NCBI GenBank assembly: GCA_016713725.1
Contig: JADJOO010000020.1
Span: forward strand, 32,928-96,927
Length of the DNA stretch: 64,000 bases
Origin: Pseudomonadota bacterium
GTDB taxonomy: Bacteria > Pseudomonadota > Gammaproteobacteria > Steroidobacterales > Steroidobacteraceae
Direction of reading: 5' to 3'
The translations under genes were made by a program, and so were the position numbers. This document shows positions 49,262-58,160 of this stretch, in pieces; position 1 is the first letter of the stretch; each line of letters begins with the position of its first letter. Under the pieces are notes generated by a model, which had not been told where the DNA came from, did not search any database, and saw only the letters and a list, made by a program, of their open reading frames with translations.

Positions 49262-51516
49262 CCCGGTTGGCGACGGCGGGACCTTTTGACGCGCATCGTT
49301 GCGATCTCCCCGTCGCCACCGAGCTGACGATCCTGCCGTTGCTTCGACGACGGGGGCATGCTCATGGTCCGGCGGGGGAGCAGCGTCAACAGGCAGACCA
49401 GCAGCCAAGCGGCATCGATCGCGCCACCGCCACCGCCACCGCTGCTTGCTGGCAACGTCCGCGTGATCGTGACTTGTGCCGAGCCGGTGCGGGTGTTGTC
49501 GGCGTTCGATAACGCGCTCACGGTCACGGTCGCGGAGGAGGGCACCGCGACCGGCGCGGTGTAAAGGCCCGACGTCGAAATCGTGCCAACCGTTGAATTA
49601 CCGCCCGTCACGCCGCCAACCTGCCAGGTCACAGCGGTGTTCAACGTGTTCTCCACGGTGGCGGTAAACGCCTGCGTGCCACCACCCGCGCTGACGCTTG
49701 CGGTGCTTGGAAATACCGTAACCGTGACAGGCGCAAGTGCGCTCACGCCGACAGCGGCGGAGTCTTGCGCGCCTTCACTGTCGGTCACAGTCAGTCGCAC
49801 CGTGACGACGCCGCCGTTCGTCGCCGTGAACGAAGCGTTCGGCCGGTTCGCGTTGGCGATCACCGGCGGCTCCCCGCTGGATGAAACCACCGTCCACGCA
49901 TAACCCGCGATCGAGCGGTTGTTCGATGCAAAGCTGCCCGACGCGTCGAGGTTGACCGTTTGTCCGGACGCCGCAGTCGTCGGCTCGGCGGTTGGGACGG
50001 CAACTGGACGCAGCGCTTCGGTTACCGACCCATTGGCGTTCGCCATTCCAGCGCCGCAAGTGTCGGTCGTGCAGTTGCACTCACGCGGCTGCAGGTCGGA
50101 CCCGCCGGCAGGAACGTGGCAATCCGGGACGGTCGTGTCCGACGACTTCGGAAAGGGCTTGGACCCGCTTCGCAGCCGGTCGATGAGTTGTGCTGAGTCG
50201 AGCTGGCCATTCACCGCGGCCATGAGCGCCGCGATTCCCGCCACGATCGGCGCCGAAAAACTCGTGCCGACGTTGAAATTGACCTGGTCCGTGTACGTGC
50301 TGGCCCCCGGCGTCGTGACGCCGTCGTTCGACGTCGAGTCGATCGAATACAGGCACGCACCGCTCGGGTTGACGCAATTGCCGCCCGGCGCGCCGAGCGC
50401 CACCTCGCGGCCGAGACTGCTGAATCCGACCTTGGTGCCGGCGTGCCGCAAAGCGGCGACAGCGGCCACGCCGCGGCAATTTGCGGGCGATCCGACCGGC
50501 CCGCTCTCGTTGCCCGCAGCGACCACGACAAGCACGCCGCGAGCGACGACCTGGGAGATCGCGTCCTGCCAGGATACGGGGCAGCTTCCTGTGCTGCCCA
50601 GACTCAGGTTGATGATCTTTGCAGGGTCCGGGTTGTCCGGCACGCCGCTGACCGGAATGCCGGCCGCCCACAGCACAGCCGAAATGATGTCGGAGTCGTC
50701 GCCCCCGCATTTGCCGAGTCCGCGCACGGGCAGGATCCGCCCGTTCCACGTGATGCCTGCGATCCCGGTTGCGTTGTTGGTCGTTGCGCCGACGATGCCG
50801 GACACCAGCGTGCCGTGCCAGGAACTGCTGGACCCCTGGCACCAGTCACCGGGGTCAGAAGCGTCCGCATCGGGCCCGTCGCCGTCGTTCGCAGTCTCGG
50901 GGTCCGTCACGAAATCGTAGCCGTCGAGTAGCCGTCCCGCGGATGCCACGCGCCCGAGGTCCGGATGATCGAAGCGCACGCCGGTGTCGACTACAGCGAT
51001 GACGGTGCCGTCCCCGCCTTGCGTCGCATCCCAGGCGCCTAACGCATCGATGGCGCTCGGAGTGCCGGCGTCGTTCTTGAGGTGCCATTGTTGGCCGAGA
51101 AAGAGCGGATCGTTGGGCGCTGCCAGAATGTGGCGCCGGTAATCGGGCTCTGCGTATGCGACAGCCGGGTCGGCCCGCAGCCGCGCGAGAGTCGTCGCCA
51201 GCGATTCACCCGAGGCTGGCACTCGCACCTGCATGGCGTGCATGCCGGCGACCAGTTCATGCGATTTCTCGAGTGTCAGGCTGGCGCGTTGCGCGACCGC
51301 AATGGCCCGCTCCCTGCTCCGGTCCGCTCGCTTCATGCTGGCTGGGCCAGTCGCACCGTCCAGGCTTTCCTCGCGGAATTTCACAATCAGCTTCTGGACG
51401 TCGGCCTCGGGTGCCTCTGGCCGCAGCCTGCGAACCGGATTGACCTCAGTGTCCGCGCCGAACGACAGCGTGCAGACCGTCAGTGACAAACAGAGAAGTA
51501 GCCTGGACGCAAACAT
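49153..51516 (-). CDS. Subtilisin-like (S8) serine protease with C-terminal sorting anchor
   Basis: A 787-residue exported protease. Signal peptide (MFASRLLLCLSLTVCTLSFG), an inhibitor-type propeptide (about 35-130), then the S8 domain with triad D177 (VVDTGVRFDHPDL), H234 (SSWHGTLVSGI) and S419 (GTSFSAPIVAG). Two immunoglobulin-like/PKD-type domains follow. Near 49400 a run of glycines is followed by a hydrophobic helix (AAWLLVCLLTLLPRR), the GlyGly-CTERM type of anchor. Some 70 residues beyond the RR look spurious and overlap the convergent gene at 48318-49261, so the true end is probably near 49350 and a frame error is likely. Confidence 0.85.
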   Translation of the reverse strand: MFASRLLLCLSLTVCTLSFGADTEVNPVRRLRPEAPEADVQKLIVKFREESLDGATGPASMKRADRSRERAIAVAQRASLTLEKSHELVAGMHAMQVRVPASGESLATTLARLRADPAVAYAEPDYRRHILAAPNDPLFLGQQWHLKNDAGTPSAIDALGAWDATQGGDGTVIAVVDTGVRFDHPDLGRVASAGRLLDGYDFVTDPETANDGDGPDADASDPGDWCQGSSSSWHGTLVSGIVGATTNNATGIAGITWNGRILPVRGLGKCGGDDSDIISAVLWAAGIPVSGVPDNPDPAKIINLSLGSTGSCPVSWQDAISQVVARGVLVVVAAGNESGPVGSPANCRGVAAVAALRHAGTKVGFSSLGREVALGAPGGNCVNPSGACLYSIDSTSNDGVTTPGASTYTDQVNFNVGTSFSAPIVAGIAALMAAVNGQLDSAQLIDRLRSGSKPFPKSSDTTVPDCHVPAGGSDLQPRECNCTTDTCGAGMANANGSVTEALRPVAVPTAEPTTAASGQTVNLDASGSFASNNRSIAGYAWTVVSSSGEPPVIANANRPNASFTATNGGVVTVRLTVTDSEGAQDSAAVGVSALAPVTVTVFPSTASVSAGGGTQAFTATVENTLNTAVTWQVGGVTGGNSTVGTISTSGLYTAPVAVPSSATVTVSALSNADNTRTGSAQVTITRTLPASSGGGGGGAIDAAWLLVCLLTLLPRRTMSMPPSSKQRQDRQLGGDGEIATMRVKRSRRRQPGQSLSFASWIAAITPTTAAPMTIPRTRSSSLSLLSR

Positions 51517-51520
51517 TCCT

Positions 51521-51874
51521 TTAGCGGCGAATCTGCGCAAGTTCGTCTGTGTCGAACCAGATGCCACCACATTCCGGGCATTCGTCTATCTCGACCGGAA
51601 CTGCGACGGAGAACTTGCGGCGCAACATTACGGCGTCAGGATGGTGCGGACAAGTCAGCCGAATCGAGTGGTCGATCAGCGACGGCGGGAACTGATTGAG
51701 ATGGGCTACGAGCGCGTCGCCGAACACGCTATTCGAATTCTGAAACCGGGCGATTTCGGTTCTATCGAGCCACAGGCCGCCACAATCTTCACACACGTCG
51801 GTGTCGATGCCACCGATCCGGAGCCGGGCCAGCAGAATCGACGAGCGCGGGCAGCGCAATTGTTGAGGTGCCAT
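51521..51874 (-). CDS. Two-zinc-ribbon (TFIIB-like) protein
   Basis: 117 residues with two ribbon modules: C8 plus CEDCGGLWLDRTE (28-40), and CPHH (75-78) plus CPECGGIWFDTDEL (99-112). The GG-[IL]W-[LF]D signature is that of the zf-TFIIB domain family, which binds zinc and may bind nucleic acid. The ATG at 51874 gives a compact domain start; a frame upstream is open but unlikely. It lies 5 bases upstream of the protease start and could be cotranscribed. Confidence 0.75.
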   Translation of the reverse strand: MAPQQLRCPRSSILLARLRIGGIDTDVCEDCGGLWLDRTEIARFQNSNSVFGDALVAHLNQFPPSLIDHSIRLTCPHHPDAVMLRRKFSVAVPVEIDECPECGGIWFDTDELAQIRR

Positions 51875-52025
51875 GTTGCTGCGTTCCTGGTGCCGGGTGT
51901 GACCTGAGGCCAAGGCACTTCAGCATGGGAACAATGCGGTGTCGAGCCGCGATCGTAGATGGAGCCATTTAGCGTGTTGCTTTGAACGCACCACTGGTTG
52001 GTTGGCTGTCAATGACCGCGCGGGG

Positions 52026-53573
52026 CTAACGGGCCGCGAAGAAATCCTTTACGGCTGCCAGGCAAAATGGGGGCACCAGCCCGGCGTGATAGGCATCGGC
52101 GACCGCCCCAGCGCCGCCATCGGTCGCGCCTTGAGCCACGGCCGTAGCGGCCGCGACCTGTTTCGCCAGTGCAAACTGATTTTTCAAGTCGGCATACGGG
52201 TCACCGGCCGACACGGTGGAATCGAGATCCAGCACGATCACCGGATTGGGCGATGGCGCCTGTGCCGCCCAGTAGCCCTGCATCAACTGAGTGTTGAACC
52301 AGAAGACGGTCGGGTCCGCATTGCCGCCGCAAAGCAGTGTCGGGGCCGTTGGAACCCAGTTACGCAGATCCTTCTGTTTCAGTACTTGCCGCAGGCGAGT
52401 ACCCGGCGTCGCAGCCGCAATGCCGGTCGTCGTCGTTGGCCAGCCGCCGTCCGGATTGGCCTGCGCGTCCAGCAGATAGCTCAGGCGGAACGTGTTCGTG
52501 ACCAGGTGGTCCATGCCAAAGCCGGCCGCGAAGATCGGCGCCAGGTTGGCCGGCGTGGTTGCGGGTGTGAGGTCGGCAAACGCCGGGTCCGGAGGCGTCG
52601 CGCTGAACAGCGCATCCTTGGGCAGCTTGCCCTGTGCATACAGCACGCTTCTCGGCGTCGTGCTCGGCAGCAAGGACTCGATGCCGCTTGCATATTGCGC
52701 CGCGAAGACCTCGGCCGTGCTGGAGTACACGTTGCCATAGGCTTTCTGGTACGCGGTCATCAGCAGCGTGAACGACACGGTCGCGCCCGAGCTGACTCGA
52801 CCGGAGAAAGCCGCGTCGACGAAGGCTGCCATGGCGTAAGGCCCGGACATCGGAGCAGATGCCGTCACCGTCATCCCGGCGACCTGCATCGCGCGATGCG
52901 TCGCCATCGCCACGTAACCACCCTGCGAGTACCCGGTAATGAACAGCCGGCCACCGTCCGTGGTCGCAGGCGAGGCAGCGGCCGGCAGCGCGCTGCGTGC
53001 GGCAGTCAACGCGTCGATCATGTCTTTCGATTGCTGGTCGGCGACCAGGTACGGATGGTAAGTCAGCGTCGAACTGTCATAGCCCGCGTAGTCCGGGGCG
53101 ACCACGATGTAGCCCTGCGAGGCGAAGAGCGCCGCCATGATGAGCGCCTCGCCATTGGGATCACTCTGCAGATTTGTCATGTTGAACGCGCGGTCGGTCG
53201 TGGTGCCATGCGCGTACAGGAGAATTGGACGAGCGCCGCGGCAAATTGCATCGCTGCCGACCGGTACCATCAGTGCTCCGGATGCTGTCGTGGCCTCGTT
53301 TGCGCCGCCGACCGTCGCATATTGAATGCGATGCACGGCGATGTCGCAAAGGGGCGTTCCGCTGATCGCGAGCAGCTGCTGGTTGGTCAATGCGTTCAGC
53401 GCGAGCAGCAAGGCTGGAGCACTGACAGTGGTGACGAGCTCGGGCGGACTCTGCAGCAACTGACCGCGCACCGGAATTGCAACGACGGGGTCAGAGCCCG
53501 AATTGCTCCCACCACAGGCAGCCAGCAGAACTGCCGTGCAAAGGGAGAGCGCCTTGATATGGATTCGACTCAT
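52026..53573 (-). CDS. Lipoprotein alpha/beta hydrolase, secretory lipase-like
   Basis: 515 residues: a lipoprotein signal (LCTAVLLAAC, C20), a Gly/Ser linker, then an alpha/beta hydrolase with ILLYAHGTT (oxyanion region) and the nucleophile elbow GYSQGG, S216. FITGYSQGGYVAMATHRAMQ (here cut at 20) and HAGLVPPFCLAAV near the end resemble fungal-type secretory lipases (LIP family) found also in bacteria. It should be anchored on the periplasmic or outer surface and hydrolyse esters. ATG 53573 is used. Confidence 0.82.
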   Translation of the reverse strand: MSRIHIKALSLCTAVLLAACGGSNSGSDPVVAIPVRGQLLQSPPELVTTVSAPALLLALNALTNQQLLAISGTPLCDIAVHRIQYATVGGANEATTASGALMVPVGSDAICRGARPILLYAHGTTTDRAFNMTNLQSDPNGEALIMAALFASQGYIVVAPDYAGYDSSTLTYHPYLVADQQSKDMIDALTAARSALPAAASPATTDGGRLFITGYSQGGYVAMATHRAMQVAGMTVTASAPMSGPYAMAAFVDAAFSGRVSSGATVSFTLLMTAYQKAYGNVYSSTAEVFAAQYASGIESLLPSTTPRSVLYAQGKLPKDALFSATPPDPAFADLTPATTPANLAPIFAAGFGMDHLVTNTFRLSYLLDAQANPDGGWPTTTTGIAAATPGTRLRQVLKQKDLRNWVPTAPTLLCGGNADPTVFWFNTQLMQGYWAAQAPSPNPVIVLDLDSTVSAGDPYADLKNQFALAKQVAAATAVAQGATDGGAGAVADAYHAGLVPPFCLAAVKDFFAAR

Positions 53574-53820
53574 GAAGCAGGACCGCTGACAGGCTGACAA
53601 AGCGCAGCGACGACAGGTTCCACTACCGCGCGCTGCCAGTCGGTACGGTGACGCACAAGGGCGGCGGATTCATGTCCTGCAATGTACGTTGGCGCACCGA
53701 TCGTTGCATCACTTCTGTCTAGGCTGTTGAGGTGCAGAGTGCGACCGGTCGGGTCGCGCCACGTACGCGGACGGCCGAGAGCCATCCGCGCGGCCGTTTC
53801 CGCCTTCCAGAGGATTGCCC

Positions 53821-54122
53821 ATGAACCGTTCACTATTGATGCTTGCGCTGGTCGCAGCGCTGGGCCTGAGTGCTTGTGAGCGACAGCCCACCGTCGTCAC
53901 CGTTCCCACCCCGGTGGCCGAGCCCGGTCCCGCCGGTCCCCAGGGCGAACCCGGTGTTCAGGGCAATACCGGCAATACCGGGCAAACCGGTGCGCAGGGG
54001 GAACGGGGCCCACCGGGGGGGAGGGGGGAAAGGGGGAAAACGGCCCGGGGGGCGAAACCGGCAATACCGGCACTGGAACCACGGTGATCGTCGAGCCGCC
54101 GCCTGCGCCGCAGCCGAACTGA
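53821..54122 (+). CDS. Small lipoprotein with collagen-like G-X-Y repeats (frameshifted)
   Basis: A lipoprotein signal (LMLALVAALGLSAC, C19) leads into a collagen-like stretch: GPAGPQGEPG then GNTGNTGQTGAQGERGPPGG. In the G-rich part near 54020-54040 the frame changes, and the end is read in another frame as GNTGTGTTVIVEPPPAPQPN to the TGA at 54120-54122. About 100 residues. G-X-Y repeats form triple helices in some surface proteins. The local G runs make this spot prone to length errors. Confidence 0.65.
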
Positions 54123-54180
54123 GCAGGCCGCGAGCGTCCGAACGTCTCGCGCGCGACTTGTGATCAAAGGAGTTCGAAAC

Positions 54181-54600
54181 ATGCATCAACTCAAGGACCT
54201 GATGAGTCGGGACGTCAAGGTCATCGGCCCGGACATGACCATCGGCGACGCGGCACAGACCATGCGAGAAGGCGACTTCGGGATGCTGCCCGTCGGCGAA
54301 AACGACCGCATGATCGGCGCGATCTCGGATCGTGACATTGCGATTCGAGCCGTGGCCGAAGGCAAGGGGCCAGGCACGAAAGTGCGCGAGATCATGTCCG
54401 AGGGCATTTGCTGGGCCTACGACGACGATACCGTGGACCATGCGGCGAAGCTCATGAGTGAGAAACAGATCCGGCGTTTGCCGGTCGTAAATCACGACAA
54501 ACGATTGGTGGGCATCGTCGCGCTCGGCGACTTCGCGGTCGACAGTTCTGATATACGGCCGGCCGCCGAAGCGCTGGCGAAGATCTCGGAACCGGCTTGA
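54181..54600 (+). CDS. CBS domain protein
   Basis: A 139-residue pair of CBS motifs: LMSRDVKVIGPDMTIGDAAQ with GAISDRDIAIRA, then IMSEGICWAYDDDTVDHAA with GIVALGDFAV. Tandem CBS domains bind adenine nucleotides and sense energy state. AAAGGAG lies 8 bases before ATG 54181. It is probably cotranscribed with the following EF-hand gene, whose start overlaps its stop. Confidence 0.88.
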   Translation: MHQLKDLMSRDVKVIGPDMTIGDAAQTMREGDFGMLPVGENDRMIGAISDRDIAIRAVAEGKGPGTKVREIMSEGICWAYDDDTVDHAAKLMSEKQIRRLPVVNHDKRLVGIVALGDFAVDSSDIRPAAEALAKISEPA

Positions 54601-55118
54601 CGGTTTCGTCAGCGGCCACACGGCGGGCGAAACCCTCGACCTCCCGTCGCAAGGCGGGAGGTGATGGGGACGACGGCCTGCCGATGGGTGCGGCCGAGGT
54701 TACCGCGCTCGCCATCGTCGCAGCCTTGAGCCGCCAGTCGCGCGGCTCCCTGCTGGCGAAGAACGGCAACGTCGAAAACGCCCGGCAGGGAAAACACGAC
54801 AGTGATACCGGCATCCTGGACAGTCGGGGCCGGTTCAACGCCAGGCGCTTCGACAAGGTCTTCGACGCGCATTCGACGGTGGATCGCAATGGCGACAAGG
54901 CATTTACCGCGACCGAGCTCACGAAGATGATCAAGGCGAACCGTGAAACGCTCGCGGGCTACGTGGCAGCGACTGCGGAGTGGCAGCTGTTGCTGATGAT
55001 TGCAGCCGACACACACGCCGTCGAGGGCGATCATACGGTGCCTGCGTTGAGCGTCGCACGAATGAAGTCGTTCTACGACGGCACGCTTTTCTACAAGCTC
55101 GCACGAGAACGCGTCTAG
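54597..55118 (+). CDS. EF-hand protein
   Basis: 173 residues from TTG 54597, overlapping the CBS gene stop; ATG 54684 is an alternative start. One canonical calcium-binding loop DRNGDKAFTATE (residues 96-107) is visible, followed by helices (ETLAGYVAATAEWQLLLMIA). The first 30 residues are basic and low in structure. It would be a soluble calcium-binding or caleosin-like protein. No signal peptide is seen. Confidence 0.6.
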   Translation: MTVSSAATRRAKPSTSRRKAGGDGDDGLPMGAAEVTALAIVAALSRQSRGSLLAKNGNVENARQGKHDSDTGILDSRGRFNARRFDKVFDAHSTVDRNGDKAFTATELTKMIKANRETLAGYVAATAEWQLLLMIAADTHAVEGDHTVPALSVARMKSFYDGTLFYKLARERV

Positions 55119-55295
55119 ATCTCACGCTGCTGCGCGCAGCGTGCGCACGCCAGCTGCAGGAATCAAGCACCTGGAGGCAAGTCCGTGCGCTACCGGACAG
55201 ATTCCCTTCGCTCATTTGCCTAATCTGCAGTTGACGGTCAGACACGCAGTTCGACCGGTTGCGGAAGGTTTTCAAGACACCATCGAGGGATCAAC

Positions 55296-55478
55296 ATGAG
55301 CACCACACATGTCAAAGGCCACGTGAAAGAAGCGGAAGGCAAGATCAAGGAAGTCGCCGGCAAGCTCGTCGGCAACGAACGCCTGGAAGAGAAGGGCAAG
55401 GCTGAAAAGCTGGCCGGCAAACACGAGGCGGCACGGGCCGACTTGAAGGACGACATCAAGAAGCTTGCTGACGCATGA
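55296..55478 (+). CDS. CsbD family stress protein, copy 1
   Basis: 60 residues of the CsbD family: MSTTHVKGHVKEAEGKIKEV and the following helical repeat with KLVGNERLEEKGKAEK. CsbD proteins are small, hydrophilic and induced by general stress. A second copy follows 92 bases downstream. Confidence 0.92.
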   Translation: MSTTHVKGHVKEAEGKIKEVAGKLVGNERLEEKGKAEKLAGKHEAARADLKDDIKKLADA

Positions 55479-55570
55479 ACGATGCGTGATTCAACGTCGC
55501 AGTAGCTGCACCTGCAGCCTGTCGTGGCGCCGCACCGACGTCGGGCGGCGCCTGCAAGGTAGGGAATGTC

Positions 55571-55747
55571 ATGAACAAGAAGCAGATCAAAGGCCGAGTG
55601 AAAGCCGTGAAGGGGCGGATCAGGGAAGCGACCGGCAAACTGATCGGCAACAAGGCCATGCAACGCAAGGGCCTGGTCGAGAAGAGCGTCGCCGAAAAGA
55701 AGGTCCTCTACGAGGACTTGAAGGCAGACTTCAGGAAGCTGGCCTGA
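55571..55747 (+). CDS. CsbD family stress protein, copy 2
   Basis: 58 residues starting MNKKQIKGRVKAVKGRIREA, with KLIGNKAMQRKGLVEK aligned to the first copy. It has the same small helical hydrophilic form. The pair forms a short tandem array within a stress-like group. Confidence 0.9.
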   Translation: MNKKQIKGRVKAVKGRIREATGKLIGNKAMQRKGLVEKSVAEKKVLYEDLKADFRKLA

Positions 55748-55768
55748 CGCCTTCCGACGCGCGGATCC

Positions 55769-56457
55769 ATGAGGCACAAGGAAAGGCACCGAACCCATCG
55801 GACTGGCTGGCTCCGTGCCGCCGTGCTTGGCGCTAACGACGGTATCGTTTCCACCGCCAGCCTGGTCCTCGGGGTCGCGGCAGCAGGCGCAAGTTCGCAG
55901 GGCATACTGGTAGCGGGTGTGGCCGGCCTTGTCGCTGGTGCCATGTCGATGGCCGCGGGCGAGTACGTGTCGGTCAGTTCGCAAGCCGACACCGAGCGCG
56001 CGGACCTGGCCAGGGAGAGCAAGGAGTTGGCTGCGAGTCCCGAGCATGAACTCGCGGAACTGGCGGGCATTTACGTCAAGCGTGGGCTGATACGACGCTG
56101 GCCGCGAGCGTTGCTGTGCAATTGATGCAGCACGACGCCCTTGGCGCGCATGCTCGTGACGAGCTCGGCATCTCAGCTACGTTGACCGCGCGGCCAGTGC
56201 AGGCCGCACTGGCCTCGGCAGGCACTTTTGCCGTGGGCGCTGCGCTGCCGCTGCTGATGGTTCTGGTGATCCCGACGACCGCTCTCATGTGGGGTGTGGC
56301 GGGCAGCTCGCTGCTGTTTCTCGCTTTGTTGGGTTCGCTGGCGGCTCAAGCAGGGGGTGCGCCCATGCTTGCGTCCGTCACACGCGTCACTTTCTGGGGC
56401 GCCACTGCCATGGCATTGACCGCTGGAGTGGGGGCCCTGTTCGGTGTGGCGGTTTGA
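55769..56457 (+). CDS. VIT1/CCC1 family membrane transporter (frameshifted)
   Basis: About 230 residues. The N-terminal half (WLRAAVLGANDGIVSTASLV, AGAMSMAAGEYVSVSSQADT) is typical of the vacuolar iron transporter/CCC1 family, with the metal-binding helices. One missing base near 56092 (after YVKRGL) joins it to the C-terminal membrane helices (AASVAVQLM, LMVLVIPTTALMWGVAG). It should export iron or manganese from the cytoplasm. It follows the CsbD genes on the same strand. Confidence 0.82.
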
Positions 56458-57206
56458 AACGCACCTTCCGTCCTGCAGACCAGGAGGAGTTCGTCCACGC
56501 CCTCGGTGTCCGCCATGCCGGCGACGAGCGAGAGCTTCTTCTGCAAGCGTACTCCGACCGGCATGAAGACATGGTTGTACCACCACATCGCCTTGTCACG
56601 CCGGTGTTCGAGGCACCACATCCCAAGATCGAGCAGGCGTGAGGATCGGGGCTGCATGCCGTAGACCGCGCTCTGCTGCACGGAGAATCCATGTCCGGCA
56701 AGTTTCTCGAGCAACTGCTCGGGCGGGTACCGGCGCCGATGCCCGACGAAATCGTCGAAGGCCGTCCAATGCGATGGGTGCAGCGGCACCGATAGCAGTA
56801 ACGTAGCGCCCGGGGCAGCAACGCGCGACAGCTCTGACAGTGCACCCTCGTCGTCATCCACGTGTTCGAGGATGTCGAATGCGCAGACGAGGTCGAAGGC
56901 ATCATCGGGTAGCGGGAGCGATGACACCAGGCCGACCACGGCGTTCGCTGCATGATTCCGGAGCTTCGTTACGGCGGGTACGCTCATGTCCACGAACAGC
57001 GTGCCCTCGAGCGGCAGTCGCGGCCGCAGACCCGGCGCGACCTCCAACAACCGCCGGGATCTGGCGACGAGGGAGCACACCAGCGGCCAGGTATTGAACG
57101 ACTCTGGACTGATCAGGCGGGCGTCGGACCACAGCGTGTCGTAGAACTCGCGGTTCACTTCAATGAGCTCTGCGTCGCTCGATTGCCGCGGCTTCATCGA
57201 TTTCAT
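56346..57206 (-). CDS. Class I SAM-dependent methyltransferase
   Basis: A methyltransferase of about 250 residues: a degenerate motif I region (MSVPAVTKLRNHAANAVVGL), FDLVCAFDILEHVDDDEGAL and SHWTAFDDFVGHRRRYPPEQ. The hallmark SAM motif GxGxG is not clear. The last 112 bases overlap the end of the VIT1/CCC1-like gene, and the sequence after VCRTEG is unlikely to be real, so the true end is near 56470. It is oriented like the first genes of the lipid cluster to its right but separated from them by a MipA gene. Confidence 0.7.
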   Translation of the reverse strand: MKSMKPRQSSDAELIEVNREFYDTLWSDARLISPESFNTWPLVCSLVARSRRLLEVAPGLRPRLPLEGTLFVDMSVPAVTKLRNHAANAVVGLVSSLPLPDDAFDLVCAFDILEHVDDDEGALSELSRVAAPGATLLLSVPLHPSHWTAFDDFVGHRRRYPPEQLLEKLAGHGFSVQQSAVYGMQPRSSRLLDLGMWCLEHRRDKAMWWYNHVFMPVGVRLQKKLSLVAGMADTEGVDELLLVCRTEGAFQTATPNRAPTPAVNAMAVAPQKVTRVTDASMGAPPA

Positions 57207-57298
57207 CCCAACTTTACCTCCCGCAGACACGGGAGTTGGAGTAGCTTCGAGGCAGGTCGGCCGGTTGCCAGCCTGTTTCTACCAGAACCGAGCATGTC

Positions 57299-58141
57299 AT
57301 GTCTCCGCGGCGTCGCCTGAGTTCCATCGCCATGCTGCTGCTCGCCGGCCTTGCCGCGGGCCAGGCTCCTGCAGCTGAGGAACCCTTGTGGGAGCTGGGC
57401 GTCGGCATGAGTGCGCTGTCGTTTCCGGACTACCGCGGTTCGGACGAATCCAGCTTCTTCGCCATCCCGTTTCCCTACGTCGTCTATCGCGGCACGTTTC
57501 TCAAGGCGGACAAGGACGGCATTCGCGGGTCCATCTTCGACAACGACCGCGTCGACCTCAACATCAGCGTCGGCGCCTCGGTGCCCGTGAGCAGCGACGA
57601 GAACCGCGCCCGTGAGGGCATGCCCGATCTGCAGCCGACGGTGGAATTCGGCCCCTCGCTGGATCTCACCCTGTGGCGCAGCCAGGACCAGCGCTACACG
57701 CTGGACTTGCGCCTGCCTGCACGCGCCGCCGTTACGGTGATGGGGGGAATGGACTACGTCGGTTGGGAATTCTCGCCGCGCGTCGTCCTCGACGTCACCG
57801 ACGTCGCGGGCCTTGCCGGCTGGAAGCTGGGATTGCTGGCCGGACCCATCTATGGCTCGCAGCGCAGCCACGACTATTTCTATTCGGTGGCGCCGCAGTA
57901 CGCCACTGCCGACCGTCCGACCTTCGAAGCCGAGGCGGGCTATGCGGGCAGTCAGTTCCTGGTGTCGGTGTCGAAGCGCTACCCGAAATACTGGCTGGGT
58001 GCGTTTGCACGCTGGGACACCCTCAATGGCGCCGTCTTCACCGACAGTCCGTTGGTCAGGCAGGAAAACTACTTTGCCGCCGGCGTCGCCATCGCCTGGA
58101 TCTTCAAGAAATCGTCCAGAATGGTCGAGGTGGATGACTGA
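57299..58141 (+). CDS. MipA/OmpV family outer-membrane protein
   Basis: 280 residues: a signal peptide to about PAAEE, then a beta-barrel of the MipA/OmpV family (LWELGVGMSALSFPDYRGSD at the start, FAAGVAIAWIFKKSSRMVEV near the end). MipA scaffolds the MltA-PBP1b complex in E. coli, while other members are outer-membrane porins. It is transcribed away from the methyltransferase gene and toward the radical SAM gene. Confidence 0.88.
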   Translation: MSPRRRLSSIAMLLLAGLAAGQAPAAEEPLWELGVGMSALSFPDYRGSDESSFFAIPFPYVVYRGTFLKADKDGIRGSIFDNDRVDLNISVGASVPVSSDENRAREGMPDLQPTVEFGPSLDLTLWRSQDQRYTLDLRLPARAAVTVMGGMDYVGWEFSPRVVLDVTDVAGLAGWKLGLLAGPIYGSQRSHDYFYSVAPQYATADRPTFEAEAGYAGSQFLVSVSKRYPKYWLGAFARWDTLNGAVFTDSPLVRQENYFAAGVAIAWIFKKSSRMVEVDD

Positions 58142-58160
58142 ATCCGGCGCGCGCAGCGGG

